From NCBI GenBank assembly GCA_964030785.1, contig OZ034979.1, forward strand, positions 38,102,984 to 38,166,983: DNA of 64,000 bases, read 5' to 3'. The position numbers and the translations under genes were made by a program. This stretch comes from Siderastrea siderea (taxonomy: Eukaryota > Cnidaria > Anthozoa > Scleractinia > Rhizangiidae). Each line of letters starts with the position of its first letter. Position 1 is the first letter of the stretch. The notes beneath the pieces were generated by a model that was given only the letters and a program-made list of their open reading frames with translations, was not told the origin of the DNA and did not search any database. Below are positions 33,986 through 46,639 of this stretch, one piece after another.

Positions 33986-36421
33986 GTCACCGGCTACTTT
34001 TAGCATTTGCGCCGGGTACTTTTTGTACCCAAAAGTATCAGTTCACGTCAATGATGTAGCTGATTACGGACAAGATGTAGCATGCATGTAGCTGATTATT
34101 TTGCCCAGATTTTAATTCAAGCGGACAGTGCCTACCAAAAAAACACTTCTTGTCACTGAAAATGCACCAGAATGCATCTCTGGGGATGCAAATTATAAAA
34201 GTTTCCCAGGGGATGCCCCCCAGAGCTCCCCTGCAGGAGGAGATTCCTCTCTCCTGCACCCTTCCCAGTGTGGCTTTGTTGTGCCGCAATAAAGTTCCGG
34301 CTACTCTGATAGCTCAAATTGAAAACCCTGTATTGACAGTGCAATTTTGCACCTCCTATACAAACATTTGGTTTGGTGTAAACAAAACACAGATTAATAA
34401 ATCAACATTAAAAGAAAACAGCTCTACTTGCAAAAAATCTATTTTGTGATGGTTGTTGTCAAATAAAGTATGAAACACAACAGCATGTTTTGTCAGGATT
34501 TCCAGCACCAAGAAGAGAGTTGAGAAAACAATGTGCAACAGAGTGTGTTCTTGATGATGTTCCTGGTAAGGGATATCCTAACAAAACACTGTTTGGAGTG
34601 CTTGCTATAAAATTTCTCTCCAGTTAAATCACTAAATAACAGTTTACTACACCTAGCAGACATCTTGCAATTACCGCACCAAGCTACTATGGACAGAAGT
34701 TGAAGTCCTTGAAAAGAACTATTACCTTAATAAACCCTGTTACAACAAACAACCATGACCCCAATGAGGGCTATTTAGTATTATAGCTGATGGGAGCTGA
34801 CTTCAAAGCAGAAGTGAAGAAACAAACCCTATAGATCGTTTTCACTGTCACGCCATAAAAAAATTAATTTGAAACCGTTCAATGAAAGAAGCCAAGAAAA
34901 ATGAAATGATATAAAAGACTAATGCATAAAGAACTTCTCCAAGTCTCAGGTCTGTGTGGTACACCACTTCCGAGTTATTTGCCCAAACGTTTCACGCAAC
35001 TTTATGGAGTTTGTATGGAGACATTATATTGGTGTACATTGGATGTACACCAACATGGTGGCTGGAAATGAACAAAAACATCTGGGATTCAATTTTGCGA
35101 TGAGAGTGATTTCTTTTCGCTCGTGAGCTAGTATACATGCACATAAACACACCTCCTAATACTTGAAATGTTTGAACTGCTGAAAATGATAGGAGAGACC
35201 TTGTTTTAACCAGACAGCTTTGTCGCGACCACTATTTTGGTGTCACGCAAGGTGAAAATTCGGAAATTCAAAATGCTATATTTTCAAAAAAGACACCAAG
35301 GGGCTGGAAACTTGTAGAAAGATTTATTACTAGGTCATCTTCAAATTGGTGTAGATAAAAATTCAGAAGACCTCATGACTTTGATTTTAGGATTTGATGA
35401 CGTCACGATGAAAACCATCTATACTAGCTTAGATTGTGTTTCCACACTGGCTGTCATGCCTATCTTTTTTGTCAAAACTTGTTGAGTTATTTGAGAAGGG
35501 AACAACCAATTATTCTCACTGTGGTTTTCAATAACATAGAAACTCTGAAGTTTAAAATTTAACATTTACATTTTAGACTGCCATCAATCTTAAACTGGTT
35601 CCAAAATCAGTAATTATCACAGACCACATGCAACCATGAATTCACAGGATATCGGTGAACTGAAAAGTGGATTAAATTTAAATATTTGTAACTATAAAAA
35701 TAGAATCAACTTTTCATAGGTCTTTTATTGTGACAATAAAAAGCAGTGGATAGGAAAAGAGCGTGGAACAAAAAAGTTAGTTTGAACGGAAAAGAGGACT
35801 GGCCCTAACATATGATCAGGGAATTCAGTTGAATGAAGCAAGAGAGGTAAGAAAAATTGCTTCTGCTTTCTTTTGATTGTGAGTATCCTTTTCAACTTTG
35901 CTGCTTTAGGAAAAGTTATTCATTGATTAGACTTTTCCCAGATTCACACTTCAAACTCAATCCCGTACTCCCAACAGTTTTCATCGGGTTATCCAGATCC
36001 CAACCACATGTCTTAAAAAGTGCCTTACAGAGGTTCCAGATTCCCTCATCTTTGGTACACCAGTGGAAGATGGTGATAAGAAAAGTGGTATGGTCAAAAT
36101 AGGCACGCGACAGGGTCAAGAAAAATGTGGGCAACTTTCACTTTTTGTTACCTGATACCAGTTTCCTACAATAACATTTCCTGAATCTCGCATCGTAAAA
36201 TCACTAAATCCCATATCCTGTTCACAATTACAATAACAAATCTTGCTCTCCCTTCTCTCTAAAATTCTGAATCCCAGTCTGCAAATAAGCAAAATACCGC
36301 ATCCTGACTGAAAAACCTACTGGGGACCCTCTGTCATAAGAAAAGGCTCCATTCAACTTTTGTTTACCATTGTCAATTATGGCAACATTTTTATCGAATA
36401 TTACAGTGAAACTGTTCCTTT

Positions 36422-36637
36422 CTAGTTTGTATCATCAACGTAGAGCCTGACAAGTTGCTTTGATGCACCAGGTAAGTGAGTGACAGGGCAGCATCCATGT
36501 TGGTTGAGGTAGTTGTAGATACACGGGTAACAGAACACATAACCTGACGACGACAGTGCAGTTGGATTGGTGCACACTTTCTTACACAGAGGGCACTGTG
36601 CTGGGTGTGAAGGAAGAGGAATGCCATGCTGAGCAGG
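36422..36637 (-). CDS. PEX12: PEX12 exon 2 (RING and C terminus)
   Basis: A TTCTCTTTGCAG acceptor precedes PAQHGIPLPSHPAQCPLC, the RING region, and the ending KQLVRLYVDDTN, which is alignable with the C-terminal LIKLY segment of vertebrate PEX12. Confidence 0.93.
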   Translation of the reverse strand, partial: PAQHGIPLPSHPAQCPLCKKVCTNPTALSSSGYVFCYPCIYNYLNQHGCCPVTHLPGASKQLVRLYVDDTN

Positions 36638-38265
36638 CTGCAAAGAGAACAAAAAACTTGTTCATAAAATCAATTTTGATTGTTATACCTCCCAACTCAA
36701 ACGCCTTTTTTGATTGGACAAGAACATGTCACTGCCATGGGTCAAAACAGTCTAAGGCCCTGTTTACAGGAGTCATCCCGGGAAGACTTTCATCTCGTCC
36801 CGGGATGACTTTCATCCTTGTGTCTAGTCATTTACCTGTAAGTGTTTACATGATTTGGAGCTGAAATGTGTTTGCCCAGGGAGGATTTCATCCCAGTCTT
36901 CAGCACCGGGATGAAATCACTCATGTAAACAGGGCCTAACTCCCTAGAGTGAACAAAACTCTTTAAATCCCTAAGGAAAACAACCTGAAGTTTCGACTCG
37001 CACGTGATCAGGTCGTGTGCCTTGAAACTGCGGCAAATTTGTGTCCAGCCACGTCAACCAAGACCCTCGATGTCTCAGGGAAACAAAACTCACTGTTTCC
37101 CTTGGGGCCAGTCATTAAGTGGTTATTACACATGTTCCATGTGATGACACCACAACTCTAGGTCAGCAGGTGGTCGCTTGAAGTAATGGCAAAAAATTTG
37201 ATATAATGGCAAAAATGTGATCTTTTAATTGGCTGTTCATTGCAACAATACCAAGAACCATTAACTGCAGGATTTCTCCGGTAACAATTCCATTACCCCA
37301 GAGTCTCTCCCAGTGACCACCCACTAACTAAGAAGCCTGAGGACTCTGGGTGCAAGAATGATTGGTCTTTTGTCAAGTCCTGAAAATTCCAGTGTATTTC
37401 TTACCTTGGGCTGGGGAGGTGGTGCCGGAATTGGTAACTGAGTAACCGATTGAACCGCTCCTTTGTTGTCACTTGAATACCACCAATCTATGAACTTGAG
37501 AAAGAACACAACAACTGGAAGGCCATTGGCTAAACCAGACACAAGCAAATGAGCAAGTGACTTTGGAATGGCTGATATCCTTTCAGCCACCGTCTTCCCA
37601 CTGAATACACTAGTATGGCTGTTCTGTATAGTGCGTGCAAGTATGTCTTGTCTTGTAAGCCTCTGAAGTGACACACCAATAACGTGCAACAAAGGAGAGT
37701 GAACTTCAGAGAACTTAAATATGTACAGCAAATAATAACACAAAAATACTGTTTCCCAGGTGAAATGCAACAGGGGATAAACATAAACAAACGTTCTCTT
37801 CAGATGAAGGAAATATGAACGTTTTCTTGAAGAATAAGAAGCTATATGTCCATTCAAATTTTCTTCTCTTGCTCGTTCGAAGAGTTGATCAAGTTTAAGC
37901 TTTGCATATGGCACTGCAACTAACACGATTAAAGACAAGTATTTTTGCAAACTAGAAATTCCTTCCCCACTGTTTCCATTCCGAACACTGCTCACTCTTT
38001 TGAGACCATAAAAATGCTCAGAAAAGGATCCTCCAAAGTGCTTTAGGTATTGATTCTGAAGTATGTAATCTAAACAGAGGTAGATTTCATCTCCAAGACG
38101 CCAAACCCACCCCCATCTATCGGGATTGGAACTTGCCAACACCTTCAACGCATACGAAACAGCAGGTCTGAGAACCGATGCCATAGATTCTTCGGCTACT
38201 ATTTCAAATATCGTAGGGTTCGCGTTAGTAGTTCCTTGATTCAAATGCGCCGCAAAGTCCGTCAT
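36422..38265 (-). CDS. PEX12: Peroxisome assembly protein 12 (peroxin-12), two exons
   Basis: Exon 1 is 38265-37405 and exon 2 is 36637-36422, joined at phase 0 (AAG|GTAAGA ... TTTGCAG), giving 358 residues; human PEX12 has 359. The N-terminal Pex2/Pex12-type membrane domain includes RPAVSYALKVLASSNPDRW and hydrophobic helices. The C terminus is the degenerate RING: CPLC at 302-305, CYPC at 323-326, CCP at 336-338. PEX12 sits in the peroxisomal membrane and, with PEX2 and PEX10, forms the ubiquitin-ligase channel that recycles the import receptor PEX5. The start is the first ATG, MTDFAAHLNQG. There is no sign of decay. Confidence 0.95.
36753..36939. mobile_element. 187-bp MITE in the PEX12 intron (GGCCCTGTTTACA ends)
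   Basis: The ends AAGGCCCTGTTTACAGGAGT and, in reverse complement, TTAGGCCCTGTTTACATGAG match. The interior carries CATCCCGGGATGA-type palindromes. It is a non-autonomous element of hAT-like appearance by its ends; I did not find a clear 8-bp duplication. Confidence 0.7.
37405..38265 (-). CDS. PEX12: PEX12 exon 1 (membrane domain)
   Basis: 287 codons from MTDFAAHLNQG to PPPQPK, ending at a consensus GTAAGA donor. It includes the Pex2/Pex12 N-terminal domain and the linker FLKFIDWWYSSDN preceding the proline stretch. Confidence 0.95.
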
Positions 38266-38477
38266 CTTGAAAGAACCGATGAGAAACCAGAAGGCTTGGT
38301 CACCAAGTGAAAAGATAAAGGGCGTGTAAGCTACATATACTGTCCCAAAATATACATCTTATTCGATGGTTTAACATATAATACGCGCGGATATTTTGCG
38401 AGTTTCGTAGCATTTTTCCGAGCCCCAAAGGGGTATTATTCCACCTGAAAAAAAAATTACTTCAAAATTTGGTTTTT

Positions 38478-39083
38478 CCAGTCCTCCCCGGGGTAACTGA
38501 TCGACCAAAATCGATCATCGGAAAGCTGATCGATAAATCGATACTAATCGGTCAGATCGGTCGATTACTATCGATTAATATCGGTAATCGATAAAAATAG
38601 ATAGTCACAACTTTTCCACTACAAACAGTGTCGATTTTTATGGTAGGTGGTCTAGGTAGCGCACCTTAACATATTATTTTGTTTAAAGAATCAGCATAAG
38701 CTGAATGTTTCAGAAGGAAATGTAATTTTTATACTTTGTTTACACCTCGTGTACAGCACGGTAACAGGATACTTGTTCTATGTTCTTGTTTCACTCACAT
38801 TGCTGTAATAAATTAATACATCACAATGTCCTCGAGTAACATCTTGTTGACAACAGAAAAAAAGTAGATAATTACGATAGACACGAGTGGAGATGAAAAC
38901 CAATGAAATTGATATTAATTAATAGAAATCAATAATAATCGATGAAATCGATAGTCACAACCGAAAATGGTATCGATTTTTATCGATTTCCGATAAAAAT
39001 CAATTGATTAGAATCGATTGATATCGATTAATATCGATTTTATTGGGATATCGATTTTTCGATTAGTTACGCCGGGAGTCCTT
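38478..39083. mobile_element. ATCGAT-saturated inverted-repeat element
   Basis: Two arms (about 38500-38620 and 38905-39070) consist almost entirely of permutations of (T)ATCGAT(T). They are bounded by GGGGTAACTGATCGA and, reversed, GGCGTAACTAATCGA. There is no coding capacity. The ATCGAT arms look like a tandem hexamer expanded inside the TIRs. Confidence 0.65.
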
Positions 39084-39214
39084 CGGCCAAAAAACCTGCG
39101 AAACCTGGATTTTCGGTGCAATACATAATTTTACTGTGTAATGCCGTGGCATATTTTGCGCGTTCTCGTGACCTTATAGGGTAAAATGGTGCAAGAGTGG
39201 AATATAAATAATAC

Positions 39215-39460
39215 ATTGTATCCACGTTCTTCCCAGTTTGTCCACGTTCTACGCTCTTCCTAGTTGACCTAGTAGTTTGCCCTTGTTCACCCTAATTTGC
39301 CCACGTTCACCCTCGTTTGCCTACGTTCTCCCTAGTTTCCCATCGCTCACCCCAGTCTTATCCACGTTCTCCTTAGTTTGTCCACATTCTTCCCAGTTTA
39401 TCCACGTTTACCCGAGTTTGCCCACGTCCACTCTAGTTTGCCCTAGTTTGTCCACGTTGA
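39215..39460. repeat. Minisatellite, ~21-22-bp unit (TTTGCCCACGTTCTCCCTAG)
   Basis: About eleven degenerate copies of TTTGTCCACGTTCTCCCTAG-like units in tandem. The open frame across it (39277-39468) is a by-product of the repeat. Confidence 0.85.
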
Positions 39461-40596
39461 ATGAGTAAAGAGAGGCCAAGACTCAAAGAACGGCACCCCA
39501 AAACCCATTTCTTTTGGCGTTGTAATATTATCTCGCGGCTTTGTCGTGTATTGCAACACATGCATTCTCATCTTTGAAGTGCTTGCGTTGCATTTTAATA
39601 CCTAGGCCTGGTTGGGTATCAAATCGCGATCAATGGCACGCAATGCGCATGTAACCCAGTGCATTACGTAGCTATAGCCTGTTACAGGCGTTAAGATGGC
39701 GGAAAGAGACTGAAGAGACACTTCTCATTCATGCACCACTATCTGAACGCCTGAAAGGAAAGATGGGGAGTTTCTCCTGAAAGCTATGTCTTCTTCAGAC
39801 TTATCCTTTCTTTTTTATTAGCCATTTAAGCACCGCAGATTTCTTGTTCGGGACGAAAAAAAATTCTGCTTTGAAGGAAGCCACAATCAACCCGTATGGG
39901 GCTCGAGCCTGGTATACAACTTCGTTTGAAATCTTCTTGCGAATTAGAAGTTTAATCTCGATATACCGTATTTTAAATCAGTCAGCAAACTGGGAGATTA
40001 GTCCCTCCTCTCCTGGCACCATATTTTTTTTTAACGGGCACTGGTTATTTCTTGCTATTTGTTATTGGTTGTGTGACGAATGCATGCACAGCAAGAGAGG
40101 ATGAAGGGAGAGAGCGAATCCTCTATACATGGGCCTCTTCCGATGAAAATTATTTGAAATCTATTTTTGGTTCTGTGTAATACTGCGTGGTTATTTTAAG
40201 GACGACACCTCATTGGTCAGTTAGAATGAGGTCATGTAATTTTAAATTGTTGACATGGGAACAACAGATAAAAATAACCTTAGCAGCGTGGGTGCGACCT
40301 AATAATAAATTTCAAATAATTATCAAATAATTATCTTCTCTTGATGCACAGTCAACGCTTCATGAGCTCTTTTTCGTTTTCAGATCTGTGACAAGTATAG
40401 AGGGCGCTCGGGTTCGCGAACAGGCACTTAAGAGGCAATGTCCACTAAGACCAAGCGAAATCGAAAATATGTGGCACATGATGAAAAATCAAAATTCTCC
40501 GTTTTTCGCCCAGAGATACCTTATGGTAGCTCTAGAAACGTGGTGGCATTTTTTGTTGAGAAACTATTTTTAAACCTCCAAAAAATTTAAAAACCG
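39461..40596. other. Gene-free stretch upstream of the 4.9-kb inverted repeat
   Basis: AT-rich DNA. An open frame at 40388-40573 (+) follows an acceptor-like TTTTCAG but has no recognisable domain or partner exon. I see nothing else. Confidence 0.35.
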
Positions 40597-41598
40597 TTAA
40601 CGCACTACGTGTCTCTACAAACACCCCAAATAAACGCGAATCATACCTTCTCGTAAACTTCGCTCTGTTTAATTCGCGTCATAGAACAATCCTGTTTTGA
40701 GCTTAGAAATTTGCTGTTGAAGAGTTTACAAGTAATTTGAGTCAAATTATTCTTTTGTGGATTAATTTTCAAGGTCATGGCAGGCTGCTGAAAACCTCTA
40801 AAATTCGCTTGCTTTGAATTCTTAATTTGGCACAGTTTTTCAAGAGAAAGTTTCCCTTCCCGGTAAAACACCGAATCACTTGAAATTCAGAATTCTTGAA
40901 AGAGGAAATGCCGTTCTTAAACCAGGTTTAAAAATTAGTTTCGGGCTTTTTATCAGCGCCGAGTACAAACGCTTTCAAAATCCCGATAATTACAACATTA
41001 ACGCGTCAACAATTGGCACATACCTCCGACCATATAACCGAAAATGCGAACATTTCGTCTATTTTGGTTGGTATTCGGTTGTAATCCACAGCAGAAAGGT
41101 AATGTCTTGCTCACCTGACTATGGTATTGTTTAAATATCAGGTTCTGTGCGTACTCTTTCATAACATTCATCTCGGCGTCCGGGGTCAACAACATCACTG
41201 AAGCATCGCTTATTGGCAATCAACCCAAATGACTTATTTCCATCCCGCCTCCTTTTGTTAAAATGAGGAACCTTCAGGAATAAAATGATTTTGCCTTAGT
41301 TGAACTTCAAAAGATTTTTCTCCCATAAGACGTCTTTTCTTGATCTGTATTCGTTGTAAAATTTCGAAACGATAATTTCTTGCCGAAAGCTTACAAGCCT
41401 GTTTAGTTTGAGTCACGCAACAAAATGTCACGCACTTGATTTTACCTGACGTCGGGTTTGGCTTGGAGGGGGAAATGCACAGGAAACAAAAAAAACAACA
41501 AACAAAAAAGAAACATCAACAACAACAAGCAAACAAAAAACAAACAAACAAAAACAAAGCAATGAAAACTTTGAAAACCTGTGGACCCAAGGACCTAT

Positions 41599-42021
41599 TA
41601 CCGTCAACTGCCGCTCATAAGCCCTGGGCTTAGGCAACTTTGTAAGGGGTTTTGGGTGGGCTTATAAACGGAGGGGCTTATATCCGGGGGGGCTTATAAG
41701 TTTCGAAATGAACCACAGCAGTGTTTTTCGAAATACGTTTTTAATTTACCAGTTTTTAATTAACCTTTGAAACGTCACAATAAATCGAATTCATTTCAAT
41801 TTTAATTTAACAACAAAACCAAGACTGTAACAACACGAACGTAACCGGAACGTTCTGTGAGAGTGCTTAATATTAAGGAAACAGGGAAAACTAGAGGGCG
41901 ACTTATATCCGGTGGAGCTTATACCGGATGTATTTTTTTGTTTACAGGTAGATGGGCCTATAACCGGGGGGGGGGGGGGGGGCTTGTAAGCGGTTGGGCT
42001 TATAAGTGGCAGTTAACGGTA
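41599..42021. mobile_element. MITE with TACCGTCAACTGCC ends
   Basis: The left end TACCGTCAACTGCCGCTCAT and the right end, reversed, TACCGTTAACTGCCACTTAT match. GGGGCTTATAA-type units recur through the interior. It is nested in the 4.9-kb inverted-repeat element and is TA-flanked. Confidence 0.75.
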
Positions 42022-45000
42022 TTTATGTATTTAACAGTATCATTAGAGGCAGTGAAGCCTAGCCAAAACCTTGCCTGTTACTAGGGCTTTGAAAAAGAAA
42101 TTATTATTAGGTCTCTATGTATTGGTCTTCAAAAATTGGTCGAGGCAGGAGTGAGAATGTAAAAATGTATGTTGAGTTTACTCAAGCCCACACCAGGGGT
42201 GTGGCCAGGGGTGCCGGAACCGTCCTTTTCGTTCTTTATAAGCTTGTGAAACCATTTTATGGCAAACCTAGCGGGTTACAATTTTATACATGAAACTCGA
42301 AATTAAGTTGAGTTTGAAACTCAACTCATGTTGAAACTCATCATGACTAGGAGTCCTAATGTTTAAGGCTCTTTGTCGCTTTCCGCCTGATCTTCTGAGC
42401 AGTGCAGGTGACGAAGGTGGAGAACCATCCTTGTGACGAATGGCTAACGCTCGAAGCGTCAGCTTTCAATCTCTTCACGGTGGCTCAATTTACCTCATCA
42501 ACTCAGTTGATAAATACAAAGTTTTGTGTTTCGCTTCCCCACCGATGCAGCACCACAGTTTCTCTAGAAACTAACCCCCTTGTTTGTCAAGAGATAGTTG
42601 GTTGTGCGATTTTTCTCCGTCTTCTCACGGTTGAGGAGAACGAGCTCGGTTTCACTTAGGCACTGCTATGGACGGTAGACCATCAGATGACAAGGCCCTA
42701 GATTTCAGCGCAGATATTGGTCTTCTAGGTCCCACGCCATATGCTCTTCATACACGGACGGATTCCTTCTTTAGAAAACTGTATATTCACACCATCGATC
42801 TTCCAAGTGGCAACTAAACAGCTTGCAATGGACGCGTACCGGATGACACTTAAGGATGGTTCTCCACTGGGATCTTGATATCGTGTCCGGAGTTAAGGAG
42901 GACAAATGTATCCGACTTAGTCTCCCCCGGCCTTGCGGTCGCAGGTTCCCTTCCCTCCATGGGGGGGGGGGGGGGAAGGGAGCCAAGAGTTTGAACACCA
43001 CGCTCAGCTCTGCTTCTAGTACTCCTGCGCAAACTATGGTGGCCCTGCAGGCCCTGCAGTGGTAGCAGCCAGCGCTGTCTTGCCGGAAGTTGACTGTCTT
43101 CAGGGCTGGTATGGTAGTGTTAATCTGCTTAATGACGTCTGCCGTCACAGCGAGGAATGCACGAAAGTGGGTATGAGGAAAAAGTGTACTTACCAGAGCC
43201 CACTGGAGGGAAGACACCGATGTGTTGCGAAATAGCTTTGGACTCCGAGTCTCCGACTTGCCATTTCCACGGTCTGCTTTTCTCACTTTCCCGTTCGAGG
43301 CATACTTAGACAGCCCTGGTAGAACTCAACATGACCAACGTCGATTAGTTCCCTCTACGCTATTCCCAGACAAGAGCGATGGGCTGGGCAAATGGTCCAT
43401 GTTAAGAATATTAATTAAAAATACTTTTGAGCGTGCTAAAAGAAAATCAACGAAGCTCAACTTCTGAGTGGATATCGCTGATTCCAACACTGCAAGTGTG
43501 ACCCGAAAAGTCTTTTTTTGCAACTGGAACAGCAACTGCTTGTTCATATCGCTTGCAACTAGTTTCTGAAAAGAATAAGTGACCTCTATTCGCAGCCAAG
43601 GGAGACAATGGTTTGATTGGCTATTGTACTCGGTGACAGGGGTCCTGACTGCGAGAACTCCAAAGAACCTATCCTTTTACAATGGCTCGATATAGAGGAA
43701 GCGCTCTACAACTGCTGCATGTTAAATCTGGCCTTTTCCTTTTTTTTTTGTTTTAACGAAAATTATCAGTTTTTGAACATTTACTCAAAGCCGATCCGCA
43801 CTTAAGACATTTTGTCTAGTTTCCAATAATGCCGCACCTGAAATTCTCACACGCCTGATCACGCCAACAAGAAAATTATTTCCGCAAATGGCAGCTTCTC
43901 GTGGCGCCTTCTTCGACGCAGCACTGGTGGCTTGCAAATAATATTGAAATCCTTCACCGTGAAATTAATTAGACTTGAAAAGTCGAAAGCTTGAAAAGTC
44001 GAACTCTGCATAAGATATAAAAAAATATATGGATGTTTGCTATTTTAGACTATCGGAAGCTAATACTTTCTTCTTCTAGTGAACACGTGACAATTTTTTC
44101 CTCTCGCCAGAGCGTCACAAAATGTACATCTATGTAATCTGCAACTTGTTTTGCACAGGTCAGAATTGTGTGGTGAATAGTCCCGTCATATGTAGTATCA
44201 CTCTATTTTACTAGTCGAATGATATTTCAGGCATAACTTCGGCGGTGTAACATGACACCAAACAGGAGGACGGAATGTGAGTAAACAAACAGTTGTTGCC
44301 AAGTGCTACGCATTGAAAACTTACGATTACAGAGAAAAGTGAACTTAAAATTTTCAGGAAACTTGTAAAAAACAAATGGATGCCTTCTTTGTTAGCCTTC
44401 GATATGCTTTAGTCTAAATCATGGTAAAAATTCAGCTATCTCTGTGGACTGTTTTTACATTGAGGTAGTCCGGCATCTGGGATGAAAACGGGAAACGGTC
44501 ATTCCGGTCGAGTTGCTGAAACAAACGCCATCACTATTTACATCGCCTTCTATCTTGTATAATTTCTTTCATAGCTTAAGTTATTTCAGACGTCCTAATC
44601 TTTCCATTTTTTCCCCATTTTTGCAATGCCATCACCAAAACCTACCCTGTGACTTGACCAGAACCCGTTGCGTGACAGACAAATTTAGTTAAATCAGACC
44701 ATGATAACAGTGCGGTTTCTGAGATGAATGTGGAGATCACTGCAAAGTTATTTAGTTTCTTCAGGGAATTAACACTGGGAGATTTTAAAAATTCATTTGC
44801 CATTCGCTAAGGGATGTGAATGTGTTGGCGGAGTCGTTCTTCATTAGTTGAAAGTCAATCTGGAGATACCAGGAGATAACGGTCGATTCCACGCGTCAAG
44901 ATGGCCCTTGGACAGTACACCTAAAACTTGACAAAACCTGGCATTTAGACAAAATCTTATTCAAGGTAAGCTAGATATGACCTTTATCCTGTACTTTTCA

Positions 45001-45029
45001 TCCAAATGCCAAAGGAAGCAAGGAAAAAC
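42022..45029. other. Interior of the 4.9-kb element, no gene recognised
   Basis: The longest frame, 42771-43286 (-), has proline and glycine runs generated by the G-run at 42961-42975 and no domain. Nothing resembles a transposase or a host gene. Confidence 0.4.
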
Positions 45030-45500
45030 TTCCAAGTTTTCGGCTATTCGGTCGGAGGCACGAGCCTATTGTTTGTACTGGTTGACAGGTTAATGTTGTG
45101 ATTATCGGGATTTTGAGAGGGTTTGTACTCGGCGCTGATAAAAAGCCCGAAACTAATTTTTAAACCTGATTTTAGAAGGGTATTTCGTCTTTCAAGAATT
45201 CTGAATTTCAAGTGATTTGGTGTTTTACCGGGGAGGAAAACTTTCTCTTGAAAAACTGTACCAAATTGAGAATTCAAAGCAAGCGAATTTTAGTGATGTT
45301 CAGCAGCTCGCCATGACCTTGAAAATTAATTCACAGATCTAAAACAGGACTCAATTACTTCCTACACACTTTAAAACCAAACTTCCACGCTTAAAATGGG
45401 GGTTTTCTGGGGTGCAAATCAAAGAGAGCGAAGTTTACGAGAAGGTATGATACACGTTTATTTCGCGTGTTTACAGGACACGTGTGGCGTAAACATGTTA

Positions 45501-45951
45501 ATATACCTACCAACTTTTTGTGATTCATAGGCGTGACATTTTTATCCTGAGAGTGTCAAGATTTTTTGTACGGGACCGATGATATCCGAAGATGTCCGAC
45601 GATTTCCGAAGACGTTCCGAAGACTTTCCGATCTATGGCCAGTAAATCGATGCTTTGATCATTTAAGGTTATACGGAGCTCGTCTCGACGAGTATGACCA
45701 TGTCTCCAATGACTTTCCTTACTAAAATCCGAGATTTCGCGAAAGTACGATCATTATTTTCTCGCATTGGTTCGAGTTTATTTAAATACTTCAAAATTTT
45801 TTTTCAAAACGAGTCGGTTAAGGCTGTAATGGCTCACACTTTTCCACCAGGCGTGAGAAATGGGAACGCAGGCGTGAGTAGGCGTGAGATCGCAGTTTTC
45901 GATCCGCAGGCGTGACAATCACGCCTTAGGCGTGACACTTGGCAGGTATAT
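45501..45951. mobile_element. MITE with ATATACC ends and GGCGTGA repeats
   Basis: ATATACCTACCAA on the left matches the reverse complement of TTGGCAGGTATAT on the right, flanked by GTTA on both sides (a possible 4-bp target duplication). Inside, GGCGTGA(C/G) recurs at least six times and TCCGAAGA-like units several times. It abuts the end of the 4.9-kb element. Confidence 0.7.
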
Positions 45952-46459
45952 GTTAATCCTTTTTTTCGGGCTTAAAAAAAAAATTCAAGAAAAAAAATTC
46001 CACCACGTTTCTTAGATTGCCACAGGGTATCCGTGGAAAATTTATGAGGGAATTTTATTTTTCATCATGTGCCGCCACTCGCTCGATGTTAGTGGACATC
46101 CCCTCTTAAGTGGCAAAAATAAGGGTTTTTTGGAGCTTGATTGCTAGTTTATTTAGCCAAAGAAAAAAATGCCAGTAAATAACCAATAAATTTACGTTTT
46201 TAGTTTATGTTGTCCATGTGTCGTTTCATGCTTGTAAGAAAGCCTTTTCTGCATTTCAGCAGGTTTTTTGAAAAATACCATTTAGAGCGCAAAATAAGAT
46301 CAACTAGCATTTTCGGCACGTCAAAAGCAGCTCAGAAATTCTGGAATAATATTCTGTTCCTTAACATTTTCTGAGGCTTAGTGCGAGCAGATCAAACCGT
46401 TGGCGTACAAATACATCCCTTTTAAAGGCCCTGAAACAATCTGTGAAACAGAAATCGGC

Positions 46460-46596
46460 TTTACCTCGGTGCAAGAACCTGTGAAACTCACGGATGACGT
46501 AAAACAAAGGAAACAAAAGCATTTTAAACAATACCGTACAGCAAAACAAAAGCTAACAAACAAAGAAAATCTTGTCAGGTTCTTACACCGAGGTAA
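46460..46596. repeat. Inverted repeat with 22-bp arms
   Basis: 46460-46481 (TTTACCTCGGTGCAAGAACC...) and 46575-46596 are reverse complements with one mismatch, about 90 bases apart. This is a small foldback element. Confidence 0.7.
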
Positions 46597-46639
46597 ACCC
46601 CAGAAATCGACGATTTTTAGTAAAGAGTTTTTGCTCAAA

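Larger units (their letters stand above)
31381..36421. other. Intergenic region between DNAJC22 and PEX12
   Basis: About 5 kb without a recognised gene. It holds a GT-rich stretch near 32.1-33.2 kb, a hairpin element at 33437-33553 and a repeat element at 33615-33985. A common-looking repeat lies near 34170-34310 (GGGGATGCCCCCCAG). An open frame at 31825-32106 (+), 93 residues, shows no domain. Confidence 0.4.
40597..45500. mobile_element. 4.9-kb element bounded by ~470-bp inverted repeats
   Basis: 40597-41065 aligns with the reverse complement of 45030-45500 over nearly its full length. Shared blocks include ATCATACCTTCTCGTAAACT and CGGGCTTTTTATCAGCGCC. The interior has a nested MITE at 41599-42021, a G-run near 42960 and no transposase that I recognise. 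It may be a large non-autonomous TIR element or an inverted segmental duplication. Confidence 0.7.

Noticed and set aside
39277..39468. 63-residue frame of repeated PSFxLVCP
   Set aside because: By-product of the 21-22-bp minisatellite.
40388..40573. Possible isolated exon after TTTTCAG
   Set aside because: No matching donor or neighbouring exon and no domain.
42771..43286. 171-residue minus-strand open frame
   Set aside because: The frame is kept open by a G-run coding prolines. There is no domain, and it lies inside an inverted-repeat element.
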